In this document: positions 41,038 through 50,176 of the stretch, piece after piece
Layout of the letters: the number at the start of each line of letters is the position of its first letter
How positions within the stretch are numbered: position 1 is the stretch's first letter
Assembly (NCBI GenBank): GCA_965248175.1
Contig: OZ252093.1
Coordinates: 1,984,001-2,048,000 of the forward strand
Direction: 5' to 3'
DNA length: 64,000 bases
Source of the DNA: VXPQ01 sp965248175
GTDB lineage: Bacteria > Bacteroidota > Rhodothermia > Rhodothermales > VXPQ01
Notes under the pieces: model-generated
Databases searched by the model: none
Told to the model about the DNA's origin: nothing
What the model saw: only the letters and a program-made list of their open reading frames with translations
Translations under genes and position numbers: made by a program

Positions 41038-42894
41038 ATGGTACTGCTTCGTAAAACGTATTTGCTCTATCTGCTCGCTACGTGTGTCCTGGTTGTCCCG
41101 GTACATGCCCAGGAGGCCGGATTGGTTGGACACTGGATATTCGACAGCGAACACATGGACGGCCACATCGTCCGGGACAACGTTGGCGAACACGACATCA
41201 CGCTTGAAGGGCCCGTACGTCTTGTCAGGAATGAGGTAACGGAAGCACTCGAACTCGACGGGATCAGTAATGCGCTTCTGATTACAGACGACATCTCGAC
41301 AGTTAGGCTACCATCAAGGGAGATTACCGTGGAGGCCTGGGTGCGTTACGTCAATCCATTCAGTTGGGGAGGTTTCATCGGGGCCTTCCAGGACAGTGGG
41401 TCGTACGAGATGGGTTGGGTGCTCGGTTACCGGGGCAGCCGCGTCACTTTCGCGCTGGCCAGCACGGACGCTAATCAGGACGGCGATGGCGTTATGACCT
41501 ACATGGATGCTCCCACACCTGTCGAGCTGGGTGGCTGGTATCATGTGGCGGGGACGTACGATGGCTCTGTAATGCAGATCTATGTGAACGGCCAGCTGGA
41601 AAACACGACGACGGAGCAGTCAGGAGACATCCTCTATCCACCGAACGCCTTTTATGAAATCGGAGCCTACCGCGACGATGACGAATATTACCGCCTGAAG
41701 GGAAGTCTCAAAGAGGTGCGGCTCTACGATCGCGTCTTGTCAGCCGACGAGATCGCCAATCGCTTCAGGGCATACCAGCCCCTTGCCGCCCTGGAGGTTC
41801 GCAAGGAAAAGCCCCAAATCGTAGTCGGTCCCTATCTGCAATATGCCACGCAGCATAGCATCACCGTGCTCTGGGAAACAAACCGGGAGGCCACCACGCG
41901 GGTCGAATATGGCCTTAAGGTTCCGTTGACTGAACAGTTTGTGATCGACAGGCAACGGCGCCTGCATGAGGTGACGCTCAATGGACTAACACCGCAAACG
42001 AACTATTTCTATCGGGTGGTCTCGGTCATGGAGGACGGGGTCGAACTGGCCAGCGATATCTCTACCTTCCAGACGGCCGTGGAAGACGAGACGGCCTTCG
42101 CTTTTGCCGTCATTGGCGACACGCAGAACAACCCGCCGGTGTGGGAGCGGATTTCGGAAGGCATCTGGCGGGAGCGGCCCAACTTCGTCGTGCTTTGCGG
42201 CGACATCGTGGGAACGGGCAGCAACACCTACGAATGGGTTCACGAGTTCTTTGCCCCTGCAGCACCTTTGATGAAGCGCATGCCAATCTACACGGTGCTG
42301 GGCAACCACGAGGGCGACGCCGACAACTACTACAAATACATGGCGAATCCGGCGCCGGAGTATTTTTACACCTTCACATATGGCAATGCGCAGTTCTTCA
42401 TGATCGACAGCAACCGGGACCTCACGCCCGGAAGTGAGCAATTCACCTGGCTCGAAAGCGCATTGGCCCAATCCACGGCGACATGGAAGTTCGCCGCGCA
42501 CCATCATCCCCCGTACACCTCCGACGAGAACGATTACGGGGACACCTACCAGGGGCCGGCGCTTGAAGGCGATCCCAGGGTGCAGCCGGCGATTTCGCTG
42601 TACGAGCAATATGGAGTGGATATCGTTTTTTTCGGGCACATCCATGATTACGAGCGCACCTGGCCGATCAAAGAAGGTAAAGTCAACCAGGAAGAAGGCG
42701 TTCTCTACATCCAGACCGGTGGAGCGGGAGGGTCGCTCGAAAACTTTGCTCCTACCCGCTCCTGGTTCACGGCCAGGGTACGCCGTGACCACCACTTTGG
42801 GCTGGTGCTTGTTCATGAGGGCACGTTGCAATTCAACGCTATCGACCTGGACGGGCGTCTCTTCGATCAGATCGAGATTCGTAAAACGGAATGA
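41038..42894 (+). CDS. Secreted LamG-domain metallophosphatase
   Basis: 618 residues: a signal peptide (1-24, ending V-H-A-Q); a LamG/concanavalin-like domain (about 27-240, G-L-V-G-H-W-I-F-D-S and W-Y-H-V-A-G-T-Y-D-G); a purple-acid-phosphatase N-terminal fibronectin domain (about 255-350, V-G-P-Y-L-Q-Y-A-T); and a metallophosphoesterase domain (about 355-590) with V-I-G-D-T-Q, L-C-G-D-I-V, G-N-H-E, H-H-H-P-P and G-H-I-H-D-Y-E-R-T. Its architecture parallels the protein at 16660 but it has no T9SS sorting domain, so it is probably periplasmic or released. Its stop overlaps the next metallophosphatase start (ATGA). Confidence 0.85.
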   Translation: MVLLRKTYLLYLLATCVLVVPVHAQEAGLVGHWIFDSEHMDGHIVRDNVGEHDITLEGPVRLVRNEVTEALELDGISNALLITDDISTVRLPSREITVEAWVRYVNPFSWGGFIGAFQDSGSYEMGWVLGYRGSRVTFALASTDANQDGDGVMTYMDAPTPVELGGWYHVAGTYDGSVMQIYVNGQLENTTTEQSGDILYPPNAFYEIGAYRDDDEYYRLKGSLKEVRLYDRVLSADEIANRFRAYQPLAALEVRKEKPQIVVGPYLQYATQHSITVLWETNREATTRVEYGLKVPLTEQFVIDRQRRLHEVTLNGLTPQTNYFYRVVSVMEDGVELASDISTFQTAVEDETAFAFAVIGDTQNNPPVWERISEGIWRERPNFVVLCGDIVGTGSNTYEWVHEFFAPAAPLMKRMPIYTVLGNHEGDADNYYKYMANPAPEYFYTFTYGNAQFFMIDSNRDLTPGSEQFTWLESALAQSTATWKFAAHHHPPYTSDENDYGDTYQGPALEGDPRVQPAISLYEQYGVDIVFFGHIHDYERTWPIKEGKVNQEEGVLYIQTGGAGGSLENFAPTRSWFTARVRRDHHFGLVLVHEGTLQFNAIDLDGRLFDQIEIRKTE

Positions 42895-43901
42895 AAGCGC
42901 CTCAAATCATGAACATGTTGGGCGCCTGCGATCGGAGGCGGTTTTTGCAGGTGGTGGGCAGCGGCCTTATAACGGGCCTGGCCGGCCACGCGACAGGAGC
43001 GCCTTTTTACGATTCCTGGCGTGACGGAGCCAATCCACCGCTGCGGTTTGGTATGATTGCCGACGTACATCATGGACTCATGCCGAAGGCCGAAGAGCGC
43101 CTGGAAGCTTTTTTGGAAGAAGCGGCCCAGCGCGACCTGGACTTTCTCATTCAACTGGGCGATTTCTGCCACCCGCGTCCCGACGCTCATGCCTTCGTCA
43201 AGCTCTGGGAGCAAGCCGATGTGCCGCGCTACCATGTGCTTGGCAACCACGACATGGACTTGGGTGCCAAACGGCAGATCATGGACCTCTGGCAGATGGA
43301 GCACAACGCCTATTCCTTTGATGCAGGCGCCTACCATTTCGTAGTGCTCGACTGCAATTTTTTGCACGTCGACGGTGCGTATGTGGACTACGAGCACGGC
43401 AATTTCTACGTGGACAATAAACTCCGCACCTTCATTCACCCGGAGCAACTTGACTGGCTCGAAGACGAACTGGCTTCAACCAATCGGCAAACCATCGTAA
43501 TTACGCATCAGGCGTTGGATGAGATATGGAATGGAGGACTGGCCAAGAATCGCCGGGCGGTTCGCCGGATCTTCGCCGAAGCGAACAAACAGGCCGGTTT
43601 CCAAAAGATAATTGCGTGTTTCTCCGGTCATCATCATCTGGACGAACACAGCACAATCGACGGCATCCATTATGTGCAGGTTAATAGTGCCTCGTACTAC
43701 TGGGTCGGCGAAGCGTATGGTCGGATGGCTGCATACCGGGACCCGTTGTTCGCCTTTGTCACGGTGGGCGCAGAAGGCATCGTTATCGAAGGGCGGCAGA
43801 GCGTTTTTGTAGCTCCAACCCCGGTCGACCTCGTGTTTCCCGATGCGCATCGGCTTTCCGCCAGCCTCTCGGATCGGACGCTGGTCTTCGCGCAGCCGTG
43901 A
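42891..43901 (+). CDS. Calcineurin-like metallophosphoesterase with Tat-type signal
   Basis: 336 residues. The N-terminus contains D-R-R-R-F-L-Q-V-V followed by a hydrophobic stretch, a twin-arginine export signal that implies folding with its metals in the cytoplasm. The catalytic domain has G-M-I-A-D-V-H-H, I-Q-L-G-D-F, L-G-N-H-D-M-D, V-I-T-H-Q and S-G-H-H-H (all five metallophosphoesterase motifs). It is translationally coupled to the preceding phosphatase through a four-base overlap. A different export route from its neighbours suggests a periplasmic step after initial release outside. Substrate unknown. Confidence 0.83.
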   Translation: MKAPQIMNMLGACDRRRFLQVVGSGLITGLAGHATGAPFYDSWRDGANPPLRFGMIADVHHGLMPKAEERLEAFLEEAAQRDLDFLIQLGDFCHPRPDAHAFVKLWEQADVPRYHVLGNHDMDLGAKRQIMDLWQMEHNAYSFDAGAYHFVVLDCNFLHVDGAYVDYEHGNFYVDNKLRTFIHPEQLDWLEDELASTNRQTIVITHQALDEIWNGGLAKNRRAVRRIFAEANKQAGFQKIIACFSGHHHLDEHSTIDGIHYVQVNSASYYWVGEAYGRMAAYRDPLFAFVTVGAEGIVIEGRQSVFVAPTPVDLVFPDAHRLSASLSDRTLVFAQP

Positions 43902-43943
43902 ACGATATCAAGCCGCGTTTTTCTAAAGCTCATAACACATAGC

Positions 43944-46448
43944 ATGAACATGAAACGCATCCTCCCGCTCAGAAAATATGGATTTCTTTATGGCCTCAGC
44001 GCCATTCTCGTACTCTTTATGGCATCGTGCAACGATGCGTCACAGCAAGACGCCCCGCGAGTCGTAGTGATCGGGGTGGACGGAATGAGCCCTGACGGTA
44101 TCCGCCATGCCGATACCCCGCATATGGATGCTTTAATGGCAAGCGGTGCATACAGCTTCAAGGCCCGCGCGGTCCTGACTACATCCAGCAGCCAGAACTG
44201 GGCGTCCATGATGATGGGGGCCGGGCCGGTACAGCATGGCGTCACGTCCAACGCCTGGGAACTGTACGATCATAGTATTGAACCAACGGCAACCGGTTCG
44301 GGACCCATCTTCCCTACGGTGTTTGATCTGTTGCACCAGCAAAGGCCCTCAGCAGTGAGCGCCTCGATTTATGACTGGACCGGCTTCGGACGCCTGTATA
44401 ACCGGGGCGCCGTCACGATTGACATCGACGCGGAGGGTCCCCGGAAAACCACCGATGCAGCGGTACGTGTTTTCCGCAATCAGAGCCCTGTTTTCACGTT
44501 TATCCATCTCGACCATGTGGACCTTGTCGGTCATACGTACGGGCATGGCACCGACCAGTACTATGCCTCGGTAGAAGAAGCCGATCGGTATATCGGTGAA
44601 ATCATTGCGGCCCTGGAGGCAGCGGGAACGCGGGAAAACACGACCATCGTGGTCACAGCTGACCACGGCGGAAAAGGTAAAAGCCACGGCGGGATCGAAT
44701 CCATGGACGTATTGGAGATTCCCTGGATCATCAACGGCCCGGGCGTTGTTGCCGGCAAGGAGATCAGTGAACCCATCAATACATACGATACGGCTGCGAC
44801 GGCAGCGTATGTCCTGGGCCTGGTCCCGCCCTATGCCTGGATAGCCCGCCCCGTCTATGATGCTTTCGAAGAGCCGGAGCGACCAACGCCGATTGAGCCT
44901 GGCCTGGAAGGCATCAAGCATATCGTGGTAATCGGGGTCGATGCGCTGAGCCCGGACGGTATCCAGAAAGCCCGTACGCCTGCTCTCGACCATGTGATTC
45001 AGAACGGTGCGTACAGCCTTGCTGCCCGCGCCGTCCTGACTACATCCAGCAGCCAGAACTGGGCATCCATGATAATGGGAGCCGGGCCGGAACAACACGG
45101 CATCACTTCCAACGATTGGGAGCGCGACAACTTCTCCATCGAGCCCACAGCGACGGGTCCGGAAGACCTCTTTCCGACTATTTTTTCCGAACTCCGGGCC
45201 GCTGAGCCGGACGCCTATATTGCCGCCATCTATGACTGGGGCGGCTTCGGGCGGCTGTTTCCTCAAAGTGTTGTCGATGTGAGTATCGACGCCGAGGGTC
45301 CGCAAGACGCCGTGGATAAGGCCCGCGAACAATTCATGGCGCACCAACCCCGGCTCACGTTTATTCATCTCGACCATGTAGACCATGCCGGTCATACGTA
45401 CGGGCATGGCTCGGATGAATTCTATGCCTCGGTCGAAGAGGCAGACCAACTCATCGCCGACGTTCTGGCCGGTCTGGAAGAAACTGGCATGGCAACGCAG
45501 ACGCTGGTGATCGTCTCAGCCGATCATGGGGGAAAGGGTAAGGGCCATGGAGGCGAATCGATGGCCGAGCTTGAAATTCCATGGCTTGCATATGGTCCCG
45601 GCGTCGTGGCAGGCAAGAACCTCACCGTTCCAATCAATACGTACGATACCGCGGCGACAGTGTTGTTAGCCCTGGGTGTGTCACAGCCGTATGCCTGGAT
45701 TGCACGTCCTGTGATCTCCGCTTTCGAACGCTATCACGACGCTTCCGAGCCCCTGGGAATGTATATTCCGGCTCCTCGTATCATGCCTCTGGGTGGTCCT
45801 GCGCTTCTGAACGAGTCCCCTGAAATTACGATGACGGTAGTGGACGATCCCGAAGCCGAAATACGATACACGCTCGACGGCAGCGATCCGGATGAGACTT
45901 CTCCATTGTATGAGGGAGCCTTCCGGATCACCGGTAATGTCCACGTAAACGCCAGGATCTTTAAGGGAACGACCGCAAGCAGCATCTCGCAAACGAGTTA
46001 TCGGATACTGCCTCCCGGACAGGAAAAAAAGGTGTCGTACGCCTACTACGAAGGACAATGGGAGGTCCTCCCCGACTTTGACCGGCTACAGCCCGTACAT
46101 ACGGGCAAAGCCTATGAGTTTCACCTGGACGGCGTGGAGAATAGGCGGGAGGATTACTATGCTGTGAAGTTTGAGGGCATCATCCGGATTGAACAGGCAG
46201 GGACCTATACGTTCTATATCCGATCCGACGATGGGACCAAACTCTACGTGAATGGCATTGAGGTGGTGAACAATGATGGTTCCCATGGCCCACTGCTGGA
46301 ATGGGGAAACATTACCCTTGAGCCCGGAAAACACACGATCATGGTAGAGTATTTTGAGCACTACGGGGGAGAACACCTCGAAGTGATGTACCAGGGACCA
46401 GGGGTTGAAAGAACCATGCTCTCCTACATGGTATTTCAATCGGAGTGA
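43944..46448 (+). CDS. Lipoprotein with two tandem alkaline-phosphatase-type domains plus chitobiase-like and PA14 modules
   Basis: 834 residues. The lipoprotein signal ends L-F-M-A-S-C (Cys29). Two full phosphodiesterase/NPP-like domains follow (about 38-310 and 328-600). Both keep V-I-G-V-D, T-T-S-S-S-Q-N-W (Ser at the nucleophile), D-H-V-D...G-H-T-Y-G-H-G, A-D-H-G-G-K-G-K and H-G-G. A chitobiase-like module (about 625-690) and a PA14 domain (about 700-830) complete it. The second half matches the lipoprotein at 23795 domain for domain, so this gene probably arose by duplication and in-frame fusion. Both active sites look complete, and differences between the halves (G-V-D-G versus G-V-D-A; D-L-V-G-H versus D-H-A-G-H) may mean different specificities. 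Confidence 0.87.
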   Translation: MNMKRILPLRKYGFLYGLSAILVLFMASCNDASQQDAPRVVVIGVDGMSPDGIRHADTPHMDALMASGAYSFKARAVLTTSSSQNWASMMMGAGPVQHGVTSNAWELYDHSIEPTATGSGPIFPTVFDLLHQQRPSAVSASIYDWTGFGRLYNRGAVTIDIDAEGPRKTTDAAVRVFRNQSPVFTFIHLDHVDLVGHTYGHGTDQYYASVEEADRYIGEIIAALEAAGTRENTTIVVTADHGGKGKSHGGIESMDVLEIPWIINGPGVVAGKEISEPINTYDTAATAAYVLGLVPPYAWIARPVYDAFEEPERPTPIEPGLEGIKHIVVIGVDALSPDGIQKARTPALDHVIQNGAYSLAARAVLTTSSSQNWASMIMGAGPEQHGITSNDWERDNFSIEPTATGPEDLFPTIFSELRAAEPDAYIAAIYDWGGFGRLFPQSVVDVSIDAEGPQDAVDKAREQFMAHQPRLTFIHLDHVDHAGHTYGHGSDEFYASVEEADQLIADVLAGLEETGMATQTLVIVSADHGGKGKGHGGESMAELEIPWLAYGPGVVAGKNLTVPINTYDTAATVLLALGVSQPYAWIARPVISAFERYHDASEPLGMYIPAPRIMPLGGPALLNESPEITMTVVDDPEAEIRYTLDGSDPDETSPLYEGAFRITGNVHVNARIFKGTTASSISQTSYRILPPGQEKKVSYAYYEGQWEVLPDFDRLQPVHTGKAYEFHLDGVENRREDYYAVKFEGIIRIEQAGTYTFYIRSDDGTKLYVNGIEVVNNDGSHGPLLEWGNITLEPGKHTIMVEYFEHYGGEHLEVMYQGPGVERTMLSYMVFQSE

Positions 46449-46458
46449 AGATCGCTAC

Positions 46459-46471
46459 AACCCATCGGGTT
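46459..46471. terminator. Short hairpin between convergent genes
   Basis: AACCC-ATC-GGGTT lies 11 bases after the tandem phosphoesterase stop, between convergent genes. The stem is only 5 bp and no T-run follows, so this is a weak candidate. Confidence 0.25.
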
Positions 46472-46496
46472 CCTGCTCGTTCGCAAGAGGCCTTCC

Positions 46497-47102
46497 TCAC
46501 CCCATCGCCCACAACACCACCGTCATCACAAAGGGCACCCGGACATTGTCGTTCACGGGTAGTTTCGGCACTTCGACGACGGCGCCCGCAAGGGCGGCCA
46601 GCGCGGCGGTTCCCATAGGAATATGCCCGAACGGCAGCAGAACGACCCATGCCATGAGCACGAAGGCGACCGACCCCTCCAGCGTGCGATGCGTTCCAGG
46701 CCATGGCGTGCGTCCGAACTGCATTCCGGTAATGGCTGCAGCGGCATCCGCAACCATGAAGGAAGCAAATCCCGGCACGGCCAGTTCGACAGGGAACAGG
46801 AGGGTGAGAAATGTGGCGGAGACGACCACCCACGTGGCGCCGTTGAGGATGACGTTTTCGCCTATCGCCGGCACTTCGCCGGGCCGCATCATATATCCGA
46901 AGAAGCGGGCAATGAATCGCGCAAACCCTTCCGACCGCGTGCGCAGCACATCGGCGCCTATCGCGACGAGCGACAGGGGCGCCAGCACGAAAAGCGCGAG
47001 CGGCTTGTCGAGGACATATATGCCCGCGGGGATGACAAGCGCCAGCACATGAAGGCTTTTGCGCAGCAGTTCATTGCGGAACGGGCGACGCGGCGGAGGC
47101 AT
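46497..47102 (-). CDS. Dolichol/phytol-kinase-like CTP-dependent lipid kinase family membrane protein
   Basis: 201 residues and mostly hydrophobic, with about six to seven membrane segments. It opens with R-N-E-L-L-R-K-S-L-H-V-L-A-L, the K-x-x-H motif of the SEC59/phytol kinase family. It contains A-D-A-A-A-A-I-T-G-x-x-F-G and K/R-T-L-E-G-S-V-A-F, the nucleotide-binding signatures of CTP-dependent polyprenol and phytol kinases. It would phosphorylate a polyprenol or similar alcohol in the inner membrane. It is divergent from hemE. The lipid substrate cannot be specified. Confidence 0.78.
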   Translation of the reverse strand: MPPPRRPFRNELLRKSLHVLALVIPAGIYVLDKPLALFVLAPLSLVAIGADVLRTRSEGFARFIARFFGYMMRPGEVPAIGENVILNGATWVVVSATFLTLLFPVELAVPGFASFMVADAAAAITGMQFGRTPWPGTHRTLEGSVAFVLMAWVVLLPFGHIPMGTAALAALAGAVVEVPKLPVNDNVRVPFVMTVVLWAMG

Positions 47103-47246
47103 TGAGGACTACGGACAGAGATCGGTGTATTTTCTGCCCGATACACGGGCATGTCAGCGAACGGAGCCGGTTTGAAAATGTTCGGAAATATGCCCGGAAC
47201 CGCTTGCGTGCGGAACATCCGGGTCCCGGATACTTTCTTTCGGACC

Positions 47247-48311
47247 ATGTGCGATTTCCCCCCCTTGCAAAACGATCTTCTTCTGCGCGCCGCCCGCGGG
47301 GAAGACACACCGCGCGCTCCCGTCTGGATGATGCGCCAGGCCGGCCGCTATCTCCCCGAATACCGCGCATTGCGTGCAGGGGAGCAATTTTTCAAGGTGT
47401 GCCGGACCCCCGCGTTGGCCGCCGAGGTCACGTTGCAGCCGATCGAACGGTTCGATCTGGACGCGGCGATCATTTTCTCCGACATCCTCGTGGTGCCGCA
47501 GGCGATGGGCATGGAGGTTCGTATGGAGAAGGGGCAGGGGCCCGTGTTTCCCGAACCGTTGCATGAGCCGGACGATCTGGATCGCCTGGTGACGCCCGAT
47601 GTGGCGACCGAGCTGGGCTACGTGTTCGGTGCGCTGACCGAAGTGCGGCGAGCTCTTGCCGGCCGTGTCCCGCTCATCGGTTTCTGCGGCGCCCCGTGGA
47701 CGCTTATGGCCTACATGGTCGAAGGGGCGGGAAGCAAGCAATTTGCCCGGGCCCGTTCCTGGTTGCACCGGTATCCCCTCGCGTCGCATGAACTCTTGCG
47801 CTGCCTGACCGATATCCTTGCGGACTATCTGATCCGGCAAGTCGAGGCGGGGGCGCAGGCTGTGCAGGTGTTCGATTCGTGGGCAGGCCTTCTCGGGCCC
47901 AAAGAATTCGAGACGTTTGCACTTCCCTGTTTGCGTGATCTGGCGCATCGTTTCAAGCAAGCGCATCCCGAAGTGCCGTGTATCGTGTTTGCCCGCGGCG
48001 CACACCATGCCCTGAAGGATCTGGCCGCCACGGAGTACGATGTGATCGGGCTTGATTGGACGATGGACCCTGTGGAGGCCCGCAAACAGACGGGCCATAA
48101 GGCATTGCAGGGCAATCTGGATCCTGCCGTCCTTTTTGCAAGGCCCAGCACAATTCGCACCGAAGTACGCCGTATGCTGGAGGCATTCGGCCCCCGGCGC
48201 CATATTGCGAACCTGGGCCATGGCATGCACCCCAATCACGACCCGGCGCATGCCCGCATTTTCGTGGATGCGGTGCACGAATTTTCCGAAACGCTGCGCG
48301 CCCCGGAATGA
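47247..48311 (+). CDS. hemE: Uroporphyrinogen decarboxylase
   Basis: A haem-pathway enzyme converting uroporphyrinogen III to coproporphyrinogen III. About 354 residues from ATG 47247; the frame is open further upstream but the family begins here (L-L-R-A-A-R-G-E...P-V-W-M-M-R-Q-A-G-R-Y-L-P-E-Y). Signatures include D-A-A-I-I-F-S-D-I-L and G-F-C-G-A-P-W-T-L-M-A-Y-M-V-E-G, and a G-N-L-D-P end segment. It heads a haem cluster and overlaps the following pseudouridine synthase gene by four bases (ATGA). Confidence 0.95.
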   Translation: MCDFPPLQNDLLLRAARGEDTPRAPVWMMRQAGRYLPEYRALRAGEQFFKVCRTPALAAEVTLQPIERFDLDAAIIFSDILVVPQAMGMEVRMEKGQGPVFPEPLHEPDDLDRLVTPDVATELGYVFGALTEVRRALAGRVPLIGFCGAPWTLMAYMVEGAGSKQFARARSWLHRYPLASHELLRCLTDILADYLIRQVEAGAQAVQVFDSWAGLLGPKEFETFALPCLRDLAHRFKQAHPEVPCIVFARGAHHALKDLAATEYDVIGLDWTMDPVEARKQTGHKALQGNLDPAVLFARPSTIRTEVRRMLEAFGPRRHIANLGHGMHPNHDPAHARIFVDAVHEFSETLRAPE

Positions 48312-49081
48312 ACGCATCCGATTCGAATATGTCCGGGTCAAGCCCGGCTGAGACAAACCGGCCTGATCTGCACATCTTGTACATGGACAACCATCTTCTG
48401 GTTGTGAACAAGCCGCCCGGCATGCTTGTGCAGCAGGACGAAACGAACGATCCGGACCTGCTCCGTCTCGGCAAGCAGTATCTCAAGGAAACCTTTCGTA
48501 AGCAAGGTCAGGCGTTCCTGGGCCTTGTACATCGCCTTGATCGCCCCGCATCAGGAGTCGTCGTGCTGGCCCGTACCTCGAAAGCGGCGGCTCGTCTTTC
48601 GGACCAGTTCCGGCGGCGAACCCCCGAAAAGGAGTATCTCGTGCTGGTGGAAGGAGTCTGTAGGGGGAGCGGTACGCTCCGGCATACTCTTGCAGCCAGC
48701 GTGCGGAGCGGCGTGCGCATTGTGCCCGCCGGAGATGCTTCGGGCAAGGAAGCCCGGCTCCAGTGGCGTTCGCTTGGCGTGCGGGATGATCTGAGCCTGC
48801 TGTCAGTGCAACTGGAGACAGGTCGGAAACACCAGATTCGCGTACAATTTTCGGCGGAGGGGCATCCGATCCTCGGAGATTTCCGGTATGGCGCCGTACG
48901 GGAACTGGACGGGCGCAACCTTGCGTTGCATGCCTACCGGCTCACAGTGGCGCATCCGGTTACGCAGGAGCGTATGACGTTTTGCACACCGCCTCCCCCG
49001 GCTTGGGGAACGTTGTTTGCTCAGGAAATCGCACAGGCGCTTGCGTCATTTGATACCTCGACGCATCAGACAGGACCCTGA
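48308..49081 (+). CDS. RluA-family pseudouridine synthase
   Basis: 257 residues. It carries L-V-V-N-K-P-P-G-M-L-V and the catalytic motif H-R-L-D-R-P-A-S-G-V-V-V-L-A-R-T (Asp nucleophile), plus L-x-T-G-R-K-H-Q-I-R-V-Q, all typical of RluA/RluC/RluD enzymes. The S4 RNA-binding domain of RluC/RluD is absent, so it is closer to the RluA/TruC group. The target (rRNA or tRNA uridine) is not determinable. It overlaps hemE by four bases and is embedded in the haem operon with no evident functional link. Confidence 0.88.
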   Translation: MNASDSNMSGSSPAETNRPDLHILYMDNHLLVVNKPPGMLVQQDETNDPDLLRLGKQYLKETFRKQGQAFLGLVHRLDRPASGVVVLARTSKAAARLSDQFRRRTPEKEYLVLVEGVCRGSGTLRHTLAASVRSGVRIVPAGDASGKEARLQWRSLGVRDDLSLLSVQLETGRKHQIRVQFSAEGHPILGDFRYGAVRELDGRNLALHAYRLTVAHPVTQERMTFCTPPPPAWGTLFAQEIAQALASFDTSTHQTGP

Positions 49082-49154
49082 CGGAAGACCATGCCTATCT
49101 TTTCCTTCCATGTCGATGTCGTCCATGCATAACCGGGAGACCATCGGAGGGCGT

Positions 49155-50072
49155 ATGCAGGCCTTCGTACAAGGACTTCAGCGTACGATCCGCGACGCGA
49201 TCGAAGAGATTGACAGGCGAGCCGTTTTCCAGGAAGATGCGTGGGTTCGGCCTGGTGGCGGTGGCGGTCTGTCGGCGGTGCTTGCAGAGGGCGCCGTGTT
49301 CGAAAAGGCAGGCGTCAATACGTCCGTTGTGCATGGAGAACTCCCCGAACAGGTGCTTGCAGATCTCTTGGGGAATGTATCGGGGGGGGATACGCGCTCT
49401 TTTTTTGCTACGGGTATTTCTCTGGTTTTCCATCCGAGGAATCCCCATGTTCCTTCGGTCCACGCCAATTTCCGGTATTTCGCACTGGGCGATGATCTTG
49501 CCCGCCCGGTGGATCAATGGTTCGGGGGAGGCGCCGACCTGACACCGTATTATCCTGTCCTGGAGGATGTCCGGCATTTCCATCGGACCTGGAAAGATGT
49601 ATGCGATGCGCACGATGTGGCCGATTACGAGGCGTTCAGGAAACGGTGCGACACGTATTTCTATTTGCCGCATAGGGGAGAAGCGCGTGGCGTCGGCGGC
49701 ATTTTCTTTGACGGCTTGCGGGCGCCGCCGGAGGAAACGTTCGCTTTTGTGCAGGAAGCAGGCAAGGCCCTTCTGCATGCATACGCCCCCATTGTGGCGC
49801 GTCGACAGCACGAACCCTATGGCGACAGGGAACAGGCATTTCAGGCACTCCGGCGTGCACGATATGTCGAATTCAATCTGCTCTACGATCGCGGTACGAA
49901 ATTCGGCATCGAAACCGGCGGGCGAACGGAAAGCATTCTGATGAGTTTGCCGCCAGCGGCCCGGTGGGAGTACGACTGGACGCCCGATCCCGGTACGCCC
50001 GAAGCTCGCCTTCAGTGGTTTTTGCAGCCCAGAGACTGGCTTTCCCTGCCGTCCGGAAGCGACGCGCCGTGA
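49155..50072 (+). CDS. hemF: Oxygen-dependent coproporphyrinogen III oxidase
   Basis: An aerobic haem-biosynthesis enzyme that oxidatively decarboxylates coproporphyrinogen III to protoporphyrinogen IX. About 305 residues from ATG 49155, which is preceded by GGAGGG at good spacing; ATGs at 49110 and 49125 lack one. Family motifs are D-A-W-V-R-P-G-G-G-G-G, G-V-N-T-S-V-V-H-G, H-P-R-N-P-H-V-P-S-V-H-A-N-F-R-Y, W-F-G-G-G-A-D-L-T-P-Y-Y, H-R-G-E-A-R-G-V-G-G-I-F-F-D and F-N-L-L-Y-D-R-G-T-K-F-G. Use of HemF implies an aerobic lifestyle. Confidence 0.95.
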   Translation: MQAFVQGLQRTIRDAIEEIDRRAVFQEDAWVRPGGGGGLSAVLAEGAVFEKAGVNTSVVHGELPEQVLADLLGNVSGGDTRSFFATGISLVFHPRNPHVPSVHANFRYFALGDDLARPVDQWFGGGADLTPYYPVLEDVRHFHRTWKDVCDAHDVADYEAFRKRCDTYFYLPHRGEARGVGGIFFDGLRAPPEETFAFVQEAGKALLHAYAPIVARRQHEPYGDREQAFQALRRARYVEFNLLYDRGTKFGIETGGRTESILMSLPPAARWEYDWTPDPGTPEARLQWFLQPRDWLSLPSGSDAP

Positions 50073-50176
50073 AGTGCGTCCGCCGGAGTTAGTGCAAACT
50101 TCAACGTTTGGGCGAAACCGCAGGGGTGTTTTATCCGAATAAATAGTGCCCCTGTCTCCGTACCGCACCTTTTCCC

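Noticed and set aside
47154..48356. 400-codon minus-strand open frame opposite hemE
   Set aside because: The translated sequence has no recognisable motifs and lies entirely over a well-supported hemE.
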